Numbered from the stretch's first letter, positions 23,941 to 37,120 are shown. The stretch is 64,000 bases of DNA from Yamagishiella unicocca (GCA_003116995.1 BDSL01000013.1:1178001-1242000), one strand, 5' to 3'. Made by a program: numbers and translations. Notes: generated from the sequence alone by a model not told the origin.

Positions 23941-25195
23941 ATGGGCAAGGACTACTACAAGTTGTTGGGAGTGGCGAAGGATGCTGATGATAACCAGCTG
24001 AAAAAGGTGAGATGCGATGCGTGCTGCGACCCGAGGGTTACCGCCGGAAGCTTCGCGAAGGGTGCCCCGGTACCGTGCGCAGCCCCCTTCAATGAGCCTG
24101 AATGAGCTTACCGTAGGCCGGATCCTGCTATCGATCGTCGTTTCCGACATACGCCGCATGACAGATACGCCCGACCGCGTGCCCCGCAGGCCTATTACAA
24201 GCTGGCACAGAAATGGTGAGCGAGCAGCGGTTTGCGAATGCAGGCCCTGGCGCACACGCACTCAAAAATCGAATTCCAGCCAGCTTATACCTGGCGTGAT
24301 CGTCCATCGAAAGGTCGCAGTCCCTGGCTCCACCACGAGCCACGACCCCACGAGCCCCCAACTCATTCCCGACATTTCTGCTGTTAGGATGCGTTGCGCT
24401 CACGACCCTTGTTCGCAAGCGTCAGTGCTTCAGACGAGGCACAGCAACACCCTGCTATTTTGCTGCCCAGGTTAGCTTAGCTTTAGCTTGCAATTCGGTC
24501 GACACAAGCTTGGCAATTTATCCCTCCAACCTTATCATCCCCAAGGCCAAAACCGCCTCGACCTGCCTCTTACGCGTACCTTGCTGCGCAACTCCTTCAC
24601 TTCTTTGTCGCCTGCCAACAAAACTTGCCGATGCCGCGCTCCTTTTGTTACTTAGGCATCCAGACAAGAACCCCAACAACGCCGCGGAGGCTACGGAAAA
24701 GTTCAAGGAGATATCCGAGGCGTACGACGTGCTGTCCGACCCCCAGAAGAGGACGGTGTACGACCAATTCGGAGAGGAGGGGCTCAAGGGGGGTGCCCCG
24801 CCTGGCGCCGGGGCTGCTGGCCCCGGTGCTGGGGGATTCCCGGGGGGAGCCGGCGGCGCATACCACTTCGACGCCGACATGGCTGAACGGTGAGTGCCGC
24901 GACCTGTGACTGTCCTGTCTTGTATTTGGCAGTGTTGAGGGCGGAAGTTAGCGCGCTCAGGCGGGGTAGGTCATGCTTGCACGGGGGTGCTGCTGATCGC
25001 AGCTGCCTGATCTTTTGCTGCTGCCACGTAAATGGCGCCTGCTGGTTGCCCACCTGTGCATGAACTAACACGGAACCTGAACACTCGCGAGGGACACGCT
25101 TTCGATTGCACGAGCCAGCGGATTGCGCTGACTCTCCTGCCTGCTGCCCGTCTGTACCTGCTCCCGAACTGCCATAGGTTGTTTCAGTCATTCTT

Positions 25196-25237
<42 letters not shown>

Positions 25238-26530
25238 TATGGGCGGTATGGGTGGCGGAGGTCCGCGCATGCGCATGTTCAGCAGCGGCATGCCCGGCGG
25301 TGGCATGTTCAGCGGCTTTGGCGGTATGGACATGGATGACGTCATGGGCAATAATGGAGACCAGTTCGGGCGAGCTGGTGCGGGAATGCCCGGCAGGTCC
25401 CCCGGGCGCGGCGGCCCGGCCAAGATCGAGGTGCCGCTCAAGGTGAGGGTCGATGGGGGGATGTGGGAAGTGGGTCAAGGACGGGCGCACACTCACGTTT
25501 TCTTGTATTTTCTTCCCACCAAGGGCTTACCTGTCCTCTATTGGTCCACTCAACCGACAACCCGCTACTCCCATCCTTCCGTAACGCCCTCCGGCGTCCG
25601 TCTTTCAGATATCCCTGGAGGACCTGTATCGCGGAGTTACCAAGAAGCTGCGCATCACTCGGCATATCGTGGACGGCGCCAGCGGCAAAATGGTTCCGGT
25701 GCAGGAGGAGATCCAGATCGACGTGCGGCCGGGCTGGAAGGAAGGCACGAAGGTAGGCTGTTTCGGCGGGCGTGTTAAGGGTGTAGGCGGAGGGTGAAGA
25801 GCAAGGAAGCGCGTGGTCTGATGCACACGGAGGAGTAGTGCTAAATGGAGATGGGTAGAGGTGGAAGTCTATTGCCTGAGCCTACCTTACGCTACTTCCA
25901 GGAGCGTGCGTTGTTTAGCTTAGCAAAGCAGCGTTGCCTAGCTTAGCAAAGCAGCGGTGCTGTTGATAAGACGGTACAGGTAGGTGCGTGCCTGCTGGGA
26001 GGCCCAGTTTCCTCCCAACGCGAGCTACCGGTAGCATGGTATGCCGCACCCCAGCTACCCACGCAGCTAAACTTCCAGCACAACAACCCTCCAACGGGCT
26101 TTTCTAATATCTTGCAACCCACTCGTCATCCCGGGCCCCGCGCTTGCAGATTACCTTCCAGGGCAAGGGCGACGAGCACCCCAACCGCCCCGCCGACGAC
26201 CTAGTCTTCGTGATCCGCGAGCAGCCCCACTCCACCTTCACCCGCTCCGGCAATGACCTTGTCACCGCCATCAAGCTGCCGCTGGTGACCGCGCTGGCAG
26301 GCGGGACGGTCTCTGTGAACACCCTTGACGGGCGGCGGCTGCCGGTGGTGATCGACCGCGTGGTGACCCCCGGGTCGGAGCGGCGGGTGGTTGGGGAGGG
26401 CATGCCCATCAGCAAGGGGCCCGAGGCGGGTCGGAAAGGCGACCTAAGGATAAAGTTTGATGTTGTGTTCCCGACCAGCCTCACCAAGGACCAGAAGGAT
26501 CGCATCCGGCCAATCCTGGCGGGAGCGTAG
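23941..26530 (+). CDS. Type II Hsp40 co-chaperone (DNAJB class)
   Basis: J-domain protein that stimulates Hsp70 ATPase and delivers unfolded clients; cytosolic by type, no targeting peptide seen. Exons 23941-24006, 24190-24215, 24656-24889, 25178-25442, 25609-25752 and 26150-26530 give 371 aa in consistent phase. Residues 1-75 form the J domain: [20 protein letters not shown], the HPDKNPNNA loop with the HPD triad across the exon 2/3 border, and [18 protein letters not shown] Gly/Phe/Met region with six GGM units follows (about 135-190), with no zinc-finger cysteines, so it is type II. The C-terminal substrate-binding part starts [20 protein letters not shown] and includes [15 protein letters not shown] and [15 protein letters not shown]. 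The start is the only ATG fitting the conserved MGKDYY. A TGTAA at 27347-27351 may be the poly(A) signal. A short tandem repeat (TAGCTTAGCAAAGCAGCG twice, near 25914-25952) lies in intron 5. Confidence 0.96.
25199..25258 (+). repeat. 9-bp coding repeat (Gly-Gly-Met)
   Basis: Six tandem GGCGGCATG-type units in exon 4 of the Hsp40 gene, coding Gly-Gly-Met. They lie in the flexible linker between the J domain and the client-binding domain, where length variation is normally tolerated. Confidence 0.85.
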
Positions 26531-28497
26531 TGTTAAATGTAGAGGTGTTGGGGGGGCAATGCACATATGGACCGAAGGGCCGCAAAGACAAGGAACAGAT
26601 GAGCTGAAGGAAGTAGATAGATCGTTAGTGTAGTGCGCGGATATGCCATTTAAGAGGGTACAGTTAGGGTACGTTGCTGGGGTGTCGATGATGCAGTGGG
26701 TAAATTTACCTGTCGGGACTAACGGGAAGGGTCAGCGGGCAGTCCGCGTGGCAAGCTGGCGAGCAGCGCTTGCCGTGCAGTCTTCTCTCCATGCCGCGGC
26801 TGCCGTCACACAGACGGCATCACGGGCGCCGGAAGGCTTGGCCGGCTTACTTAAGTAGCTGTGTTGTTTTCCAAAAAATGAAACGAAGTGGACCGCTGCG
26901 AGGTCGGTTTTCGGCCGCATCACTTGTGGCATTGTCACATCGTACGATTTTCGTAATCATGGACGTATTCGCAACAGCTGTCGAGATACCGTGTCAGCGC
27001 TTAGAAAGGGATATAGGATGGCAAAGAAGTTAAGAATGATGTCGTCGTCGGGAATGCATGGATGGGGTGTGCTGGTGAGGCGGGCGGGCCGAAACAGTCA
27101 GGCAGTGCGTGTGTACCCGGCTGGCTGGTTGACACATACAAGCCACCGGATGAGGCGCGCGAGCGAGCACGTGGCGGCACCGTTGCCCCGGTACGGCTCC
27201 TTGTGTGACTGGCAGGATGGGGCGCGTTCACACATTATTGCTTAAATTGCTGGCGACGTTGTGTCGTCGCGCCGCAGCTTTATGGGGGCTGACTTTGGCT
27301 GCCAGGGAAGGATTAGAGGGTTGTACGGCGGCTGATGAGCGCCGCCTGTAATAGATACAAGTAACGGAGCGAGCCGCCTCACTGAGGCGCCGTACGGCCG
27401 GTTTAGTGCTGTGCGCGGCGCTGACCATGCGCTGTATGTACGGGAAGAACTAACCTTACACCGGCGGAGGGCTGTTTGGTTCCTTAGCCGGGTTATGTGT
27501 CGTTGGCGCTGTTTGTTGATATTGTCAGCACCGGGTGGAGTGGCTGCATGCAGAGATTAATACACATGTTTTCGACCATGAAGTGTTGCTGCGCAATATC
27601 CAATGTAATGAGGACTTAATTTGTTGTTTGCGCGCTGCCAGCCCAAAACATTTACAAGCAAATACCTTACTAACTTGTAAGTTGCTCGGCGGCATACTGC
27701 TGATGAGAAGCGCGCGGTTGATAAAATAAACCCACATCGACCCACGGGTCGCTGGGCGTCAGTTGAGTTGGTCACGCACGTCTCAATAGCTTCTTCGTGA
27801 GATGGATGAACGTAGCAAATGAGTAAAACATCGTCAGAAAGCTTCCTGCAAGCAGCAAACCCACGAGGCCCCGGCTCGCTCTGAGGCGATTGGAAGCCCA
27901 GTGCTGTTAAGTCACAAATCTGTACTGTTCCAGATTGGAAGCTCAGTGCTGATAAGTCACAAATCTGTACTGTTCCATAACTCGGGATCACCAAATATAT
28001 TGAAGGCATCGGTGCAAGCGTGGCTCAAATTGTGCCAGAGAAGACGCCAACATGCGCCTGCATTCGGCATAATGACCTGACCTAAAAAGACGTTTCGGGT
28101 CTGAGGTTATATGAAAATCAATCATCGTGAGCTTTTTCGTGTACGAGACATCCCACGATAGGATATGTCCCTTCAAATCTGATTGGGCCGCTCCCGTCCA
28201 ACGCGTGCCAACGCGGCGCTCCGTCACATCCGCAACATCCGCAACATTCCTGCCTGAGTTGTTCATCCACACAGCACCACAAGGCGCAACCCTATGCGCA
28301 GGCATCGCTCAATGAGCATCCAAGGGCAAATGTCTAACCGTCCCCTTATGATATCCACTCAACACCAAAAATAGGGTCCTCCCAACGTTTTGAGGAGCTG
28401 CTCAGCGCGCTGCGCCCGCCTAGGACGTCCAGCGTGATTGCCAGTGTATCCAGTTGCGCGCCGGCCTTTGAGCAGGTCGGCGGCTGCGCCTCGCGCG
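26531..28497. other. Intergenic spacer
   Basis: About 2 kb between two genes on the same strand. It holds the Hsp40 3' UTR and the upstream region of the large membrane-protein gene. Apart from a 45-bp tandem duplication at 27888-27977, nothing is recognised. Confidence 0.5.
27888..27977. repeat. 45-bp tandem duplication
   Basis: Two adjacent copies starting GATTGGAAGC and ending CTGTACTGTTCCA, differing at two positions. No coding capacity or known element recognised. Confidence 0.85.
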
Positions 28498-31400
28498 ATG
28501 CAGTGGCCACGCCGCCAGAACTTCAGCCCTCCCCTTAACGGCACAACCACCCCAGAGCTGGAACCTTCCGCTCTGGCAGGCTTTACTACGGGACCAACAG
28601 GAGCCAAAAGCACCAGCGACCACAGTTGCGGGGCGTCGCACGACACCAATTCCCCGTTGGCGAGGAGCAGTCTGCGCAACGGATACGACCGCCTTCTCAG
28701 CGCGTGGGACCTCGAGTTTGCTAGTCCTCAGCTCGAACGCCGCTTCTGCAACTTTCTGGCACAAGGAAACTTCTGCCATAGCCTGCTCATGCACCTTTTC
28801 TACGCGACCGGCATCGAGCTCGCCTTCACGCTGCGCTCCATCCACCAGGCTGCGTCTTCGGCTTCGCCGTTTTGGAGCTGCCCGCACCAGAAAGCTGTTG
28901 GCTTGGTGCTGCCCTCATATCCATGCAACGGACCTTCGGGCTCACAGGTGCGTGACTGGGCTCTAGACCTCGCGTCCTATTTGCGCGCCCAAAAGCATCG
29001 ACACGCGGGAAGCTCCCGCCCCAAGCTGTTGGTATCGTGCGCCGCCTTCTACTAGATTTCCCAACCACCATGCGCAAGATTTCCCAACAAACATGCCTTT
29101 TCGCTTTGCGTTCAAGGCTGAGCGGCCAATCTCTAGCTCAAAGCTTTTGCCCCAATTCAGTCCTTTGGCTCACCTGTCCGCACGCTGGCTAATACGCCTT
29201 CCGCCCGTCCACAGCTTCGCCACGTCCTGGCCAACGCCGTCTTCTACTACCTCCACCGCCCCATGCGCCTGAGGGACTGGGGCGTGCTGTACAACACCGC
29301 CACCATGCTGCTGGTCACGGTTTGGATGTTGGCGCTGGCGGTGTCGGGCGCGCAGGGCCGACCCAAGGGTCGCGCCTGGCGCACATGGCTGTGCTGGCGC
29401 GGCTTGGCGCTGACGGCGACGCCGCTGCAGTCCTGGTGCGTCGCCATCCCCGCAACGCTGCTGCTGTCGGAGCCGCAGTGGTGGTGGCGACTGGGGTCGT
29501 ACCACCTGCTCACGGAGGCGCTGCGCCGGCCGGTGTGGGACACGGCCGTGCTGGGGCTGCTGGCTGGCGGCATGCGGGTGAGTGGTGGCGGCGGTGGCGG
29601 TAGCGGTACCGGCGGTACCGCCAGGACCGATGATGACGTATTGGGCGGTCATGTTGGCGCTAGACACACAACCAGCGGGATGAGCCGAGCGTGCGCCTGG
29701 TATACCGCTATGCCGCTATGTCGCCATGTCGCTATGTCGCTATGCCGGTGTGCCGCTATGCCGCTATGTCGCCATGTCGCTATGCCGGTGTGCCGCTATG
29801 TCGCCATGCCGCTGAGCCGCTGTGCCGTACACGGGAGGTAGAATCCAGCATCAACGTGATAGGGAGGTGTAAACACGGCTGCCGTCTGCTCGCTTGCTGC
29901 CCCCCTCAACAGCTGCGCGCTAGGTCCATGGCGCTGGTGGGTCTGACCCGGGCGGTGACGCTGTCGCTGGTTGGCGGTTACGTCGAGCTCCGGGACGCGG
30001 CGGTTAGCGCCGCCCACGTGGGAGCCCCCGCCCCCGCCCCCGCCGCGGACGCGTCCTGCAGCCCCGTCACGTCCATGTTCCGCCTCCTGCAGCCCTCGTC
30101 GCCCGCGTCGCCGCTGGCGGCCTGGGCCTGCGGCGCGTGCCGGCACCTGGCGGTGGCGCTGCCGCTGGCGCTCGTGCCCATCAGCTACTGGTGGTGGTCG
30201 GAGCGCAGGATGCGGATGCGTTTCCTCGCCGGCCTGCCGCCGGCAGAGGCCATGTGCGCGTATGGTAAAGTGGGGACGGAGGGGTGCGCAGACAAGGCGC
30301 CGCAGCGCGCCGCCGGCGACGCCAGCGCTTGCCGCCACCGTGCCGCCGCCGCCACCGCCGTCACCGCCGCCGCCGCCACCACCGCCGCCACCGCCGCCGC
30401 CATCGCAGACCGGTCACCGCCGAAGTTCCCGTCGGTTGGCAGCAGCGGAGGCCTGACGGGCAGCTGCGCGCACACCGCGCAGTTGTCCGGCCTGTCGTCG
30501 ACGTCGGACGGCGACCTCAGCGCAGTCAGCAGCGGCGTGTACGACAGCCCGCCGCAGGGAGTGGGGCCGATGCCGGAGCCCGCGTTCGGGTCGGCGTCGT
30601 CGTCGTCGCGGTCGTGGTGCGGCGCGTCGAGTGCGGCGGCAGCGGCCGGTGACGGTGCTGAAAGTGCTCTCAACCTCGGCGGAGGCTCGGATGGCTGCGC
30701 TGCCCAGGGGCCGCTGCTGGCCTGCGGCAGCGGGCTCGGAGCCGAGGTGGAGCGGCACCCTCCTGGGGCCCGCAATCCTGGTTTCCCGCCGGCGGACGCC
30801 AAGAGCGCCGCTGCCGGCGGCCCCAGCGAAGTCGTAGTGCCGCCGCCTGTAGGGGAGGCAGCCACTGGCCTGCGGGCTGGAGCATGGGAGCGGCCGGCGA
30901 CGGCGGCGGCGGCGACGGCGGCTTCTTGCGCCCGCCGGTCCGCTGCTGTGCCCCTGCGCGGCACCCTGCAGGCCGTGTCCCTGCATGTGGCCCCGGAGGA
31001 TGCTGCGGAGCGCAGCGGCCGATGCAGCCGCCCCTACACGTCCGTCCTAGGCGGCGGCGGCGGCGGCTTCGGCGCAGCTGCGCGCGGGGGCGCGGCCTGC
31101 AGTCCCCTGCACACCCGGCTCGGCTACCGCGGGGTCACTCGAATGCAGACGTTCAGCGTCAAGGTGCGAAGCCGCCGCGGTTGCCGTTGCCGTTGCCACC
31201 GCCGTTGCCGTCATCTTGCCGCAGCCGCTGCAGTCCCATGTTGTTAGTGCGGCGTAGCCGTTGCGTCTCGTCCTTAGGCGTCCGCCTGCAGGTATGGGTG
31301 TCCTGCCGATGTAGCGACTGGCGCAGCCGGCGGCCAGGGCAGCGAGCACTTGCCTGCGTCACGAGCCGCGTGAGCCCTTTCCGGAATCACGCCCTGCACG

Positions 31401-34400
31401 CGCCGCAATCCTCTCCCTCACCCCGCTCCTCGCCGCCCTGCTGCGCCCCTACTCCCCGAACGAAGGTGCATCACCCCACCGGCACGCACGAGGACTACGC
31501 CGCCCGCCTGGCCTCAGCGGTGGCGCCGCTGCTCTTCCCTGTTGGCGGCGTGCCCAGCAGCATCACCCGGCCAAGGATGATAGGAGCCGCGACCGCGTCT
31601 ACCCCCACCGCCACCGCCGCCGCCACCGCCACCGCCACCGCCACCGCCACCGCCGCCGCCACCGCTGCCGCCACCTCAGCAGTTGCCGCCACCGGCGCCT
31701 GTTCCGTGGCGGCGGCCAATTCCGGCAGGGGCTCTCGCAGTGGCGGGTTCGTGGTGGTGGAGGGCTGCGTGCAGCTGATCGCCTGGGTGCGTGGCCTGGA
31801 CGGCGCAATGACGCAGCAGGTGGTGGAGCTCAACGAGCAGCTGGCGGCGGCGATGGGGCTCGACTCGGTGGCGGTGTCGACCCTCATCCAGCAGAGCTAC
31901 GAGCAGCAGGGCTCGCTGGGGCTGCAGGCCGGGCCGCCGCCTCCGCCGCACCAGCTCCCAGCCGCCCTGATGGCACCGCCCGGGGACGGCAGCGGCGCTG
32001 GCTGCTCGCTGACCGGGGTAGAGGCTTTCGTTCCACAACTGGCCCCCAGTACTCCTTATGGCGTAAACGAAGCGGAGCAGCCGCCGGGGCTCAGCATCGG
32101 GGCGCCGGCCGCTGAAGCTGCTGGCTGGCTGTCAACAGACTCTGCGGCTGGCGACAACCCGGTGCCGGCCGTGCCGGCCGCCATGCCGCCATGCCAGGCG
32201 GGGCTTATGTCTCCGCTGCCCAACCTGCAGCAGGCCCTGGCGCACTTCCTGCCCGACGCGCCGCAAGTCGGGCCGTGGACCGTGCAGGGACCCACGGGTC
32301 AGCTCGACGTCTTTTTCAACCAGCAACTGCAGCAGCAGCAGCAGGCACGGCACGAGCAGCAGTTATTACCCGACGACGCCGTGTCCGCCCTCGACCTGGT
32401 GGATGGCCGCAGCGAACTGGTGCTTCCCGCGGCTGCAGTGTTGCCGCCGGGGGCCTCCTCCGGTCCGGCGCTGGCTGTCCCCGCAGGCGCCGGCAGCATC
32501 GCGAGCATCCTGGGGAGCAGCACCCCAACGGCGGGGCGCGACGAGCCCACGGCGCTGAGCGCGCCCGGATCCGACCCGGGCCCCGCAGCCGCGCCCTTTG
32601 GTGGCGGCCCCATCACCGTCGAGTGCGCGTGGACCCCGTGCGTGCCCATAACACCCGCCACGTCGCCGCCGATTGAGCTTGAGCTGGGCCTCACGTCCGC
32701 AGTGGCGCAGACGCTGCGGCTGCTGCTGGTGCGGCACGGGGTGCTCCTGGCGGACTTTACTTGCGTGCTGGGGGAGGGCGCCCAGGTGCTGCTGCTGCCG
32801 GTGCCGCCGCAGCCGCGGCCGACGGTGCTGCAGCTGGTCTTCGCCCCGGCGGCTGGCGCCGCGACTGCCAGCAGCCCGCTGCTGTACGACATCGCGACGC
32901 TGCTGTCGGTGCCGGCGGAGGTGGCGGCGGAGCTGGCGCAGCTGAGCCAGGTCATGCGGATGGAGTACGGCGGTACGGCGGCGGCGGCGTGCAGCGGCGC
33001 CGCCTGGCGCGACCATTACGCGCCTCTCATCTCCGACCTGGCGTACCTGATGGAACGGGCGGAGCTGACGGAGGCGACGCGCGCAGGCGCCGCCGCCGCC
33101 GAGCTGTCGGCGTTGGCCGCCGCCGCCACCTCCGACGGCCCGGCGGCCGTGCTGCGCGTGGCGCAGCAGCTCATCCAGTACCTGCAGGCCAACAGCATGC
33201 CCGCCACCGCGCAGTTCGTGATCGAGACCGCGCACGATGCCCTGCAGCTGCACCTGGTGCTGGCGACGGCGGGAGCCGCCGCCGCCGCCGCCGCTCCTGG
33301 CGGCAGTTGCGGAGCACTGCCGGCTGCGGCTGCGAACGCGGACGCCGCTGGCGGGGTCGCCGCAGCCGCGGCCACAGCCTCCGGCGACATGTACGACAGC
33401 CTCGTACTCCCCGCGTTCGAGTCCGTCCAGGGAGGGACGTTCAGCGCCGAGCAGGTTGCCGACGCCGCAGGCGGACGGTGCCAGGGGGCGCTGCCGGAGG
33501 CCAACGAGCTGCTCGGGCCCTATGTGGACGCGATAACTGCGGCGCCATTTGGCGGCAGGAGCAGCGCGCCGTTCAGCGAGGGAGGCACCACCACCGACTG
33601 GGAGGACTGCCTGTCGTACAGCGACTTCGGCGGTGAGGTGGAGGCGGCGGTAGTAGCGCCGGCCCAGCCTGCGGCCTGGTCGGCTCCAGGGGCAGAGCTA
33701 CCGATACCCCTGGCGTTGGCACCACCGGCGATGGCAGCCACCCCGGATGCAGCTCCGCTGCGGCCGGCGCCGGCGCTCTACAGCCCGTTCGCTGCAGCGA
33801 TGGCGCCGTGGCCTTCGGAGAGTGAGTACGATAACGAGTTGGCGGGCGGCGCGGCGCCGTCTGCCGACGCACCACACGGCGGCGCAGTGGTGGCGCCGCC
33901 AGGGAGGGAGGGCGAGGCCGGCCAGGGCGCACCGGCTGTCGCGAGCGGGCACGATGTGGGGCCGAGTGGTGCGACGCGCGACCAGCCGCTGCAGCTCCCC
34001 GTGGGTCTGCAGTCGCCTTTCGCGGCGGCGATGGTGCCGTGGGGCTTCGACGAGGAGCTGGACGAGAGCGACAACGAAAGGCTGCCGCAGACGTCGCGGG
34101 AGTCGCCGCGGGCCGATCGGGAAGCATTGGCGCAGCCGCCCAGCGCGGCCGCTGCTGCGCTCGGCGCGGCCGCTCCTCCTGGTGACAACACTGGACGTTC
34201 CGCCAAGCCGCCGCCTGCGGGCCTGAGCTCCCCGTTCGCAGCCGCCATGGCGCCGTGGCCTTGGGCCAATGAGCAGCACCAGCAGGAGGAGGAGCAGGAG
34301 GAGGGTTCTTGCGGCACAGCGTTACAGGGTAGAGGCGGAGGGGAAGCGGCGCAGCCCCCCCAGATGACCAGCACGCGGGAGGCGGCAACCAGCGGCAAGC

Positions 34401-36206
34401 CCGCAGCGCCTGGTGCCATCGCCAGCCCTTTCTCGACCGCCGTGGCGTCGTCGGCAACTGCCGGTCTCGGAGCCGCTGGTGGTCGGAGGTCAGCGGAGCA
34501 GACGCGGTGTCCGCCGGAGACTGACAGGGCCCCAGGCGCAACTGCTCCCTGGTTCGCCACCGCCAGCCCCTTCGCACGCATGGCCGGCCGCGCGCCCTTC
34601 GCAAACGAGACCGGGCGTTTGGCAGACACAGCGCAGCAGGTGTCTGCCAAGAGCGCCGGCGGTGCCGGCGTGCAACCGCCGGCGGCGACAGCAGCGGCTG
34701 CTGCTGTCGGATATGCAGCCGCCGATGGGCGAGTCTCTGGCGCAGGCACTGGCGGCAGGGCTGGCGGCGGCGGCGGCGCGTTCCACGTTGGCGGTTTCTC
34801 TGCCGCGGCCTCCGCGGATGTTCCTGCCCGCGGTTTGCGGCTTCCGCCGCCGGCGTCGTACGGCAGCGGACGTGTCTCTGCCGACCTGCCGTCGCCGTCG
34901 TACGGGACCGACATGTCGCCGTTCAGCGGTCGTACAACGGACGACGTCCCGTCCGATATGGGATCGCCGCTGCCGTACGCTGTTGCCGCGGCTGCGCGGT
35001 ACGGGTCTGAGGCGCTGGTGCTACAGCCGGAGCGGTTCGCACGCAGGGCCGCGCCGGCGCCTGCAGTGGAGCCGGCGGCGCAGGCCGCAGTAGCCGCAGC
35101 GGGAGAGGCGGCAGCGCCAGCTGCAGGCCCTCCGCCGTCGCCTGCTGCGCAGCAGGGGCTGACTGCAGCGGGGGCTGGGGGTGAGGGCAAGGACGGTGCA
35201 GGGGCCGGGCTGGGGGCTGGATGCGGTGGCGCGGCCGTGCCCGTCTGTAAGAGCGACGGCGGGCGGCAGGGGCTCCTACGCGCATGGGCGGCCGGCGGCG
35301 CCAGTTCGCTGCAACGCGCTGGGCTGGCGGTCCGCTCGTGCGTGAGCGAAGGTGACAGCCAGTCCAGATCGGCGACGCGGCGGGAGCCGACCGCGCCATG
35401 GGACGGAAGGGCGCGGACGTACCACGGTGACATGAGCAGGGAGATACAGGCCGACGAGGGCAGCAGTATGGGAGGCAGCTGCGCCACCGGTGAGGGCGTC
35501 CAGCCGCTAGCGCTGGTGCTGGGCGACGGCTCGAAGGGCGATGTGCTCGCCGGCGCCGATGCCGACGCAGACGCGTGGGGTTGCTGCAGCGCCGACACGA
35601 GCATGTCCTCATGTGCGCTTGGCGGTGACGCTGCCGGCAGCCACGCTGACAGCAGGCCTTACGCCGCCGGCCACAACCGCGTCCTGCTGTCCAGTCGGCG
35701 GATCATGCTGGCGCTGCGGGACTGCTGCTTCGGCTACCCTGAACCCCGCGCTACAATACCGGTTGAGCCACTGCTGTCGCAAGCTGGCCATCCTGCGTCT
35801 TCAGCAGCAGCTGTCGTCCGCGGCGCCAACTCAGCCAGTCCTGAGGCGAAGTACGGGCTGTACCATGCGCGCCAGTCTCTGGCTCTGGACGGGTACACGC
35901 TTGCATACATCTGCGCCAAGACGGTCGTGTGCCTGCTGATTCCCTTCCTCCTATACGGCAACATCGACAAGCAGGAGCTGTTGGTGAGGTGACCAATGCG
36001 ACCGGGTGCACAATATGGGGTTCTATTCCGTTCCCTCAACACCTTGCACACTTGCCGAAAGAGGCTCACACAAGGTTGCTGGGCTTTGTTTGCCGCGGTG
36101 CCTGCACTACACTAGGCCTATCGGAACGGCAAGATACCGAAGCAGCACGTTCACCTCCATTTTCCCCTGCTGGCCCCTGGCGTGTCCTCCCCCTGCTCGC
36201 CCCGGG

Positions 36207-36242
<36 letters not shown>

Positions 36243-37120
36243 GCAGATGGTCGGCCCTCACCTCCTGCTGCGGACCCTCTCCTTCGCGCCCAAGACCGTC
36301 GTGATCCTCTCAGCCGCGCTTTCGAACTGCCGCTCCCTGCTGTTCTCGCCAAGGCCGGCGCCCAGCAGCCACAGCCGCCGTCGAACAACGGCCCAGCCGC
36401 CGCCCGATCCTCAGTGGGCGGTAGCCTGGAGGGAGACGTGGGTCCTGGCCTGCGGCTACGTGGAGATGGCTCTGCTCACCGCGCCCATGGCTCTAGGGCT
36501 GGTCCGGCCGCCGGGCAGCCTGGTGCAGCGACTGCGGGGCGTTGGGTTGGAGGTGCTCATGGACGGCATCCAGCGAAACGCATTCGATCAGGTTGGTGAT
36601 CAGGGTAACTCGGGTGGCACGAGAGGCGTCGTCAATGGGAACGCTGGACCGGTGTCTTGGTCAGGAAGCGCGTGTCGAGTGGGGCAGGAGCGGGGCTGGG
36701 GACGACGCCGTACTGAGCTGCAGCCTAGTGGCCGCAACGCACCTCGCTTCCAGCGCCTAGTCCTCCCTCATAGTATGACCAGTTGCAGTGAAACAACATA
36801 AGCGCCGCGTTGCGTCGTACCGGCCCGGAACCTTGCAGGTCCGCACCAGGCGCCGCCTGCCGCAGCACATGCTGCACTGCGCGCTGCTCTACATGCTGGC
36901 TGCCTACCAGCTGCACCTGCCGCACGCGCTGGCGCGCACCCTGATCATCTGGCTGGCGGGTTTCGTCACGTGCCTGGTGGTGGAGGTGCCCAGGCGCGTG
37001 GACTTCACGGTGCTACACTGCGCTGCGCCGCTTGCCCTCGCGCGGGATGTGGCTGGCCTCAGGCTACGCAGCGACGGCGATTCCGATGGACGTAACGGGG
37101 GTACAGCAGCCGCGTGTTGA
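28498..37120 (+). CDS. 2,402-aa multi-membrane protein, function unknown
   Basis: Exons 28498-28947, 29215-29577, 29913-31163, 31466-35983, 36247-36591 and 36839-37120 (stop TGA) all join in phase 0 at GT..AG borders; the start is the first ATG of the frame. Membrane spans are predicted around residues 180-270 (ATMLLVTVWMLALAVSG; CVAIPATLLLSEP), 280-370 (LAVALPLALVPISYWWW), near 2,180 (TVVCLLIPFLLYG), 2,200-2,300 (FAPKTVVILSAALSNC; YVEMALLTAPMALGLV) and in the last exon (TLIIWLAGFVTCLVVEV). Between the N- and C-terminal membrane blocks lies a loop of some 1,750 residues, low-complexity Ala/Gly/Pro/Ser-rich, but with a folded-looking part around IELELGLTSAVAQTLRLLLV and VAQQLIQYLQANSMPATAQF. 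SPFAAAM-type motifs recur there. The style matches large uncharacterised multi-membrane proteins of volvocine algae; I know no function. Further introns in the 4.5-kb exon cannot be excluded. Confidence 0.78.
29697..29826. repeat. 9-bp minisatellite in intron 2 of the large membrane gene
   Basis: Imperfect run of about 14 TATGTCGC/TATGCCGC-like nonamers, with a longer 54-bp period visible as the group ending CCGGTGTGCCGC repeats. It lies between exons 29215-29577 and 29913-31163. Confidence 0.8.
33777..34265 (+). repeat. SPFAAAM-motif repeats in the large membrane protein
   Basis: Three spaced occurrences of SPFAAAM(A/V)PW, at about 33780, 34014 and 34231, each followed by an acidic stretch such as SESEYDNE or DEELDESDNE. 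Degenerate versions follow: SPFSTAV near 34425, SPFARMA near 34563 and MSPFSG near 34915. DNA between them is not repeated, so the motif looks maintained at protein level. Confidence 0.75.
36208..36237. repeat. TG dinucleotide microsatellite
   Basis: Fifteen TG units just before the acceptor of exon 36247-36591 of the large membrane-protein gene, taking the place of a polypyrimidine tract. Confidence 0.9.

Noticed and set aside
32366..35604. Long minus-strand open frames, up to 608 aa
   Set aside because: Antisense shadows of the 4.5-kb exon of the large membrane-protein gene, produced by its high GC content.
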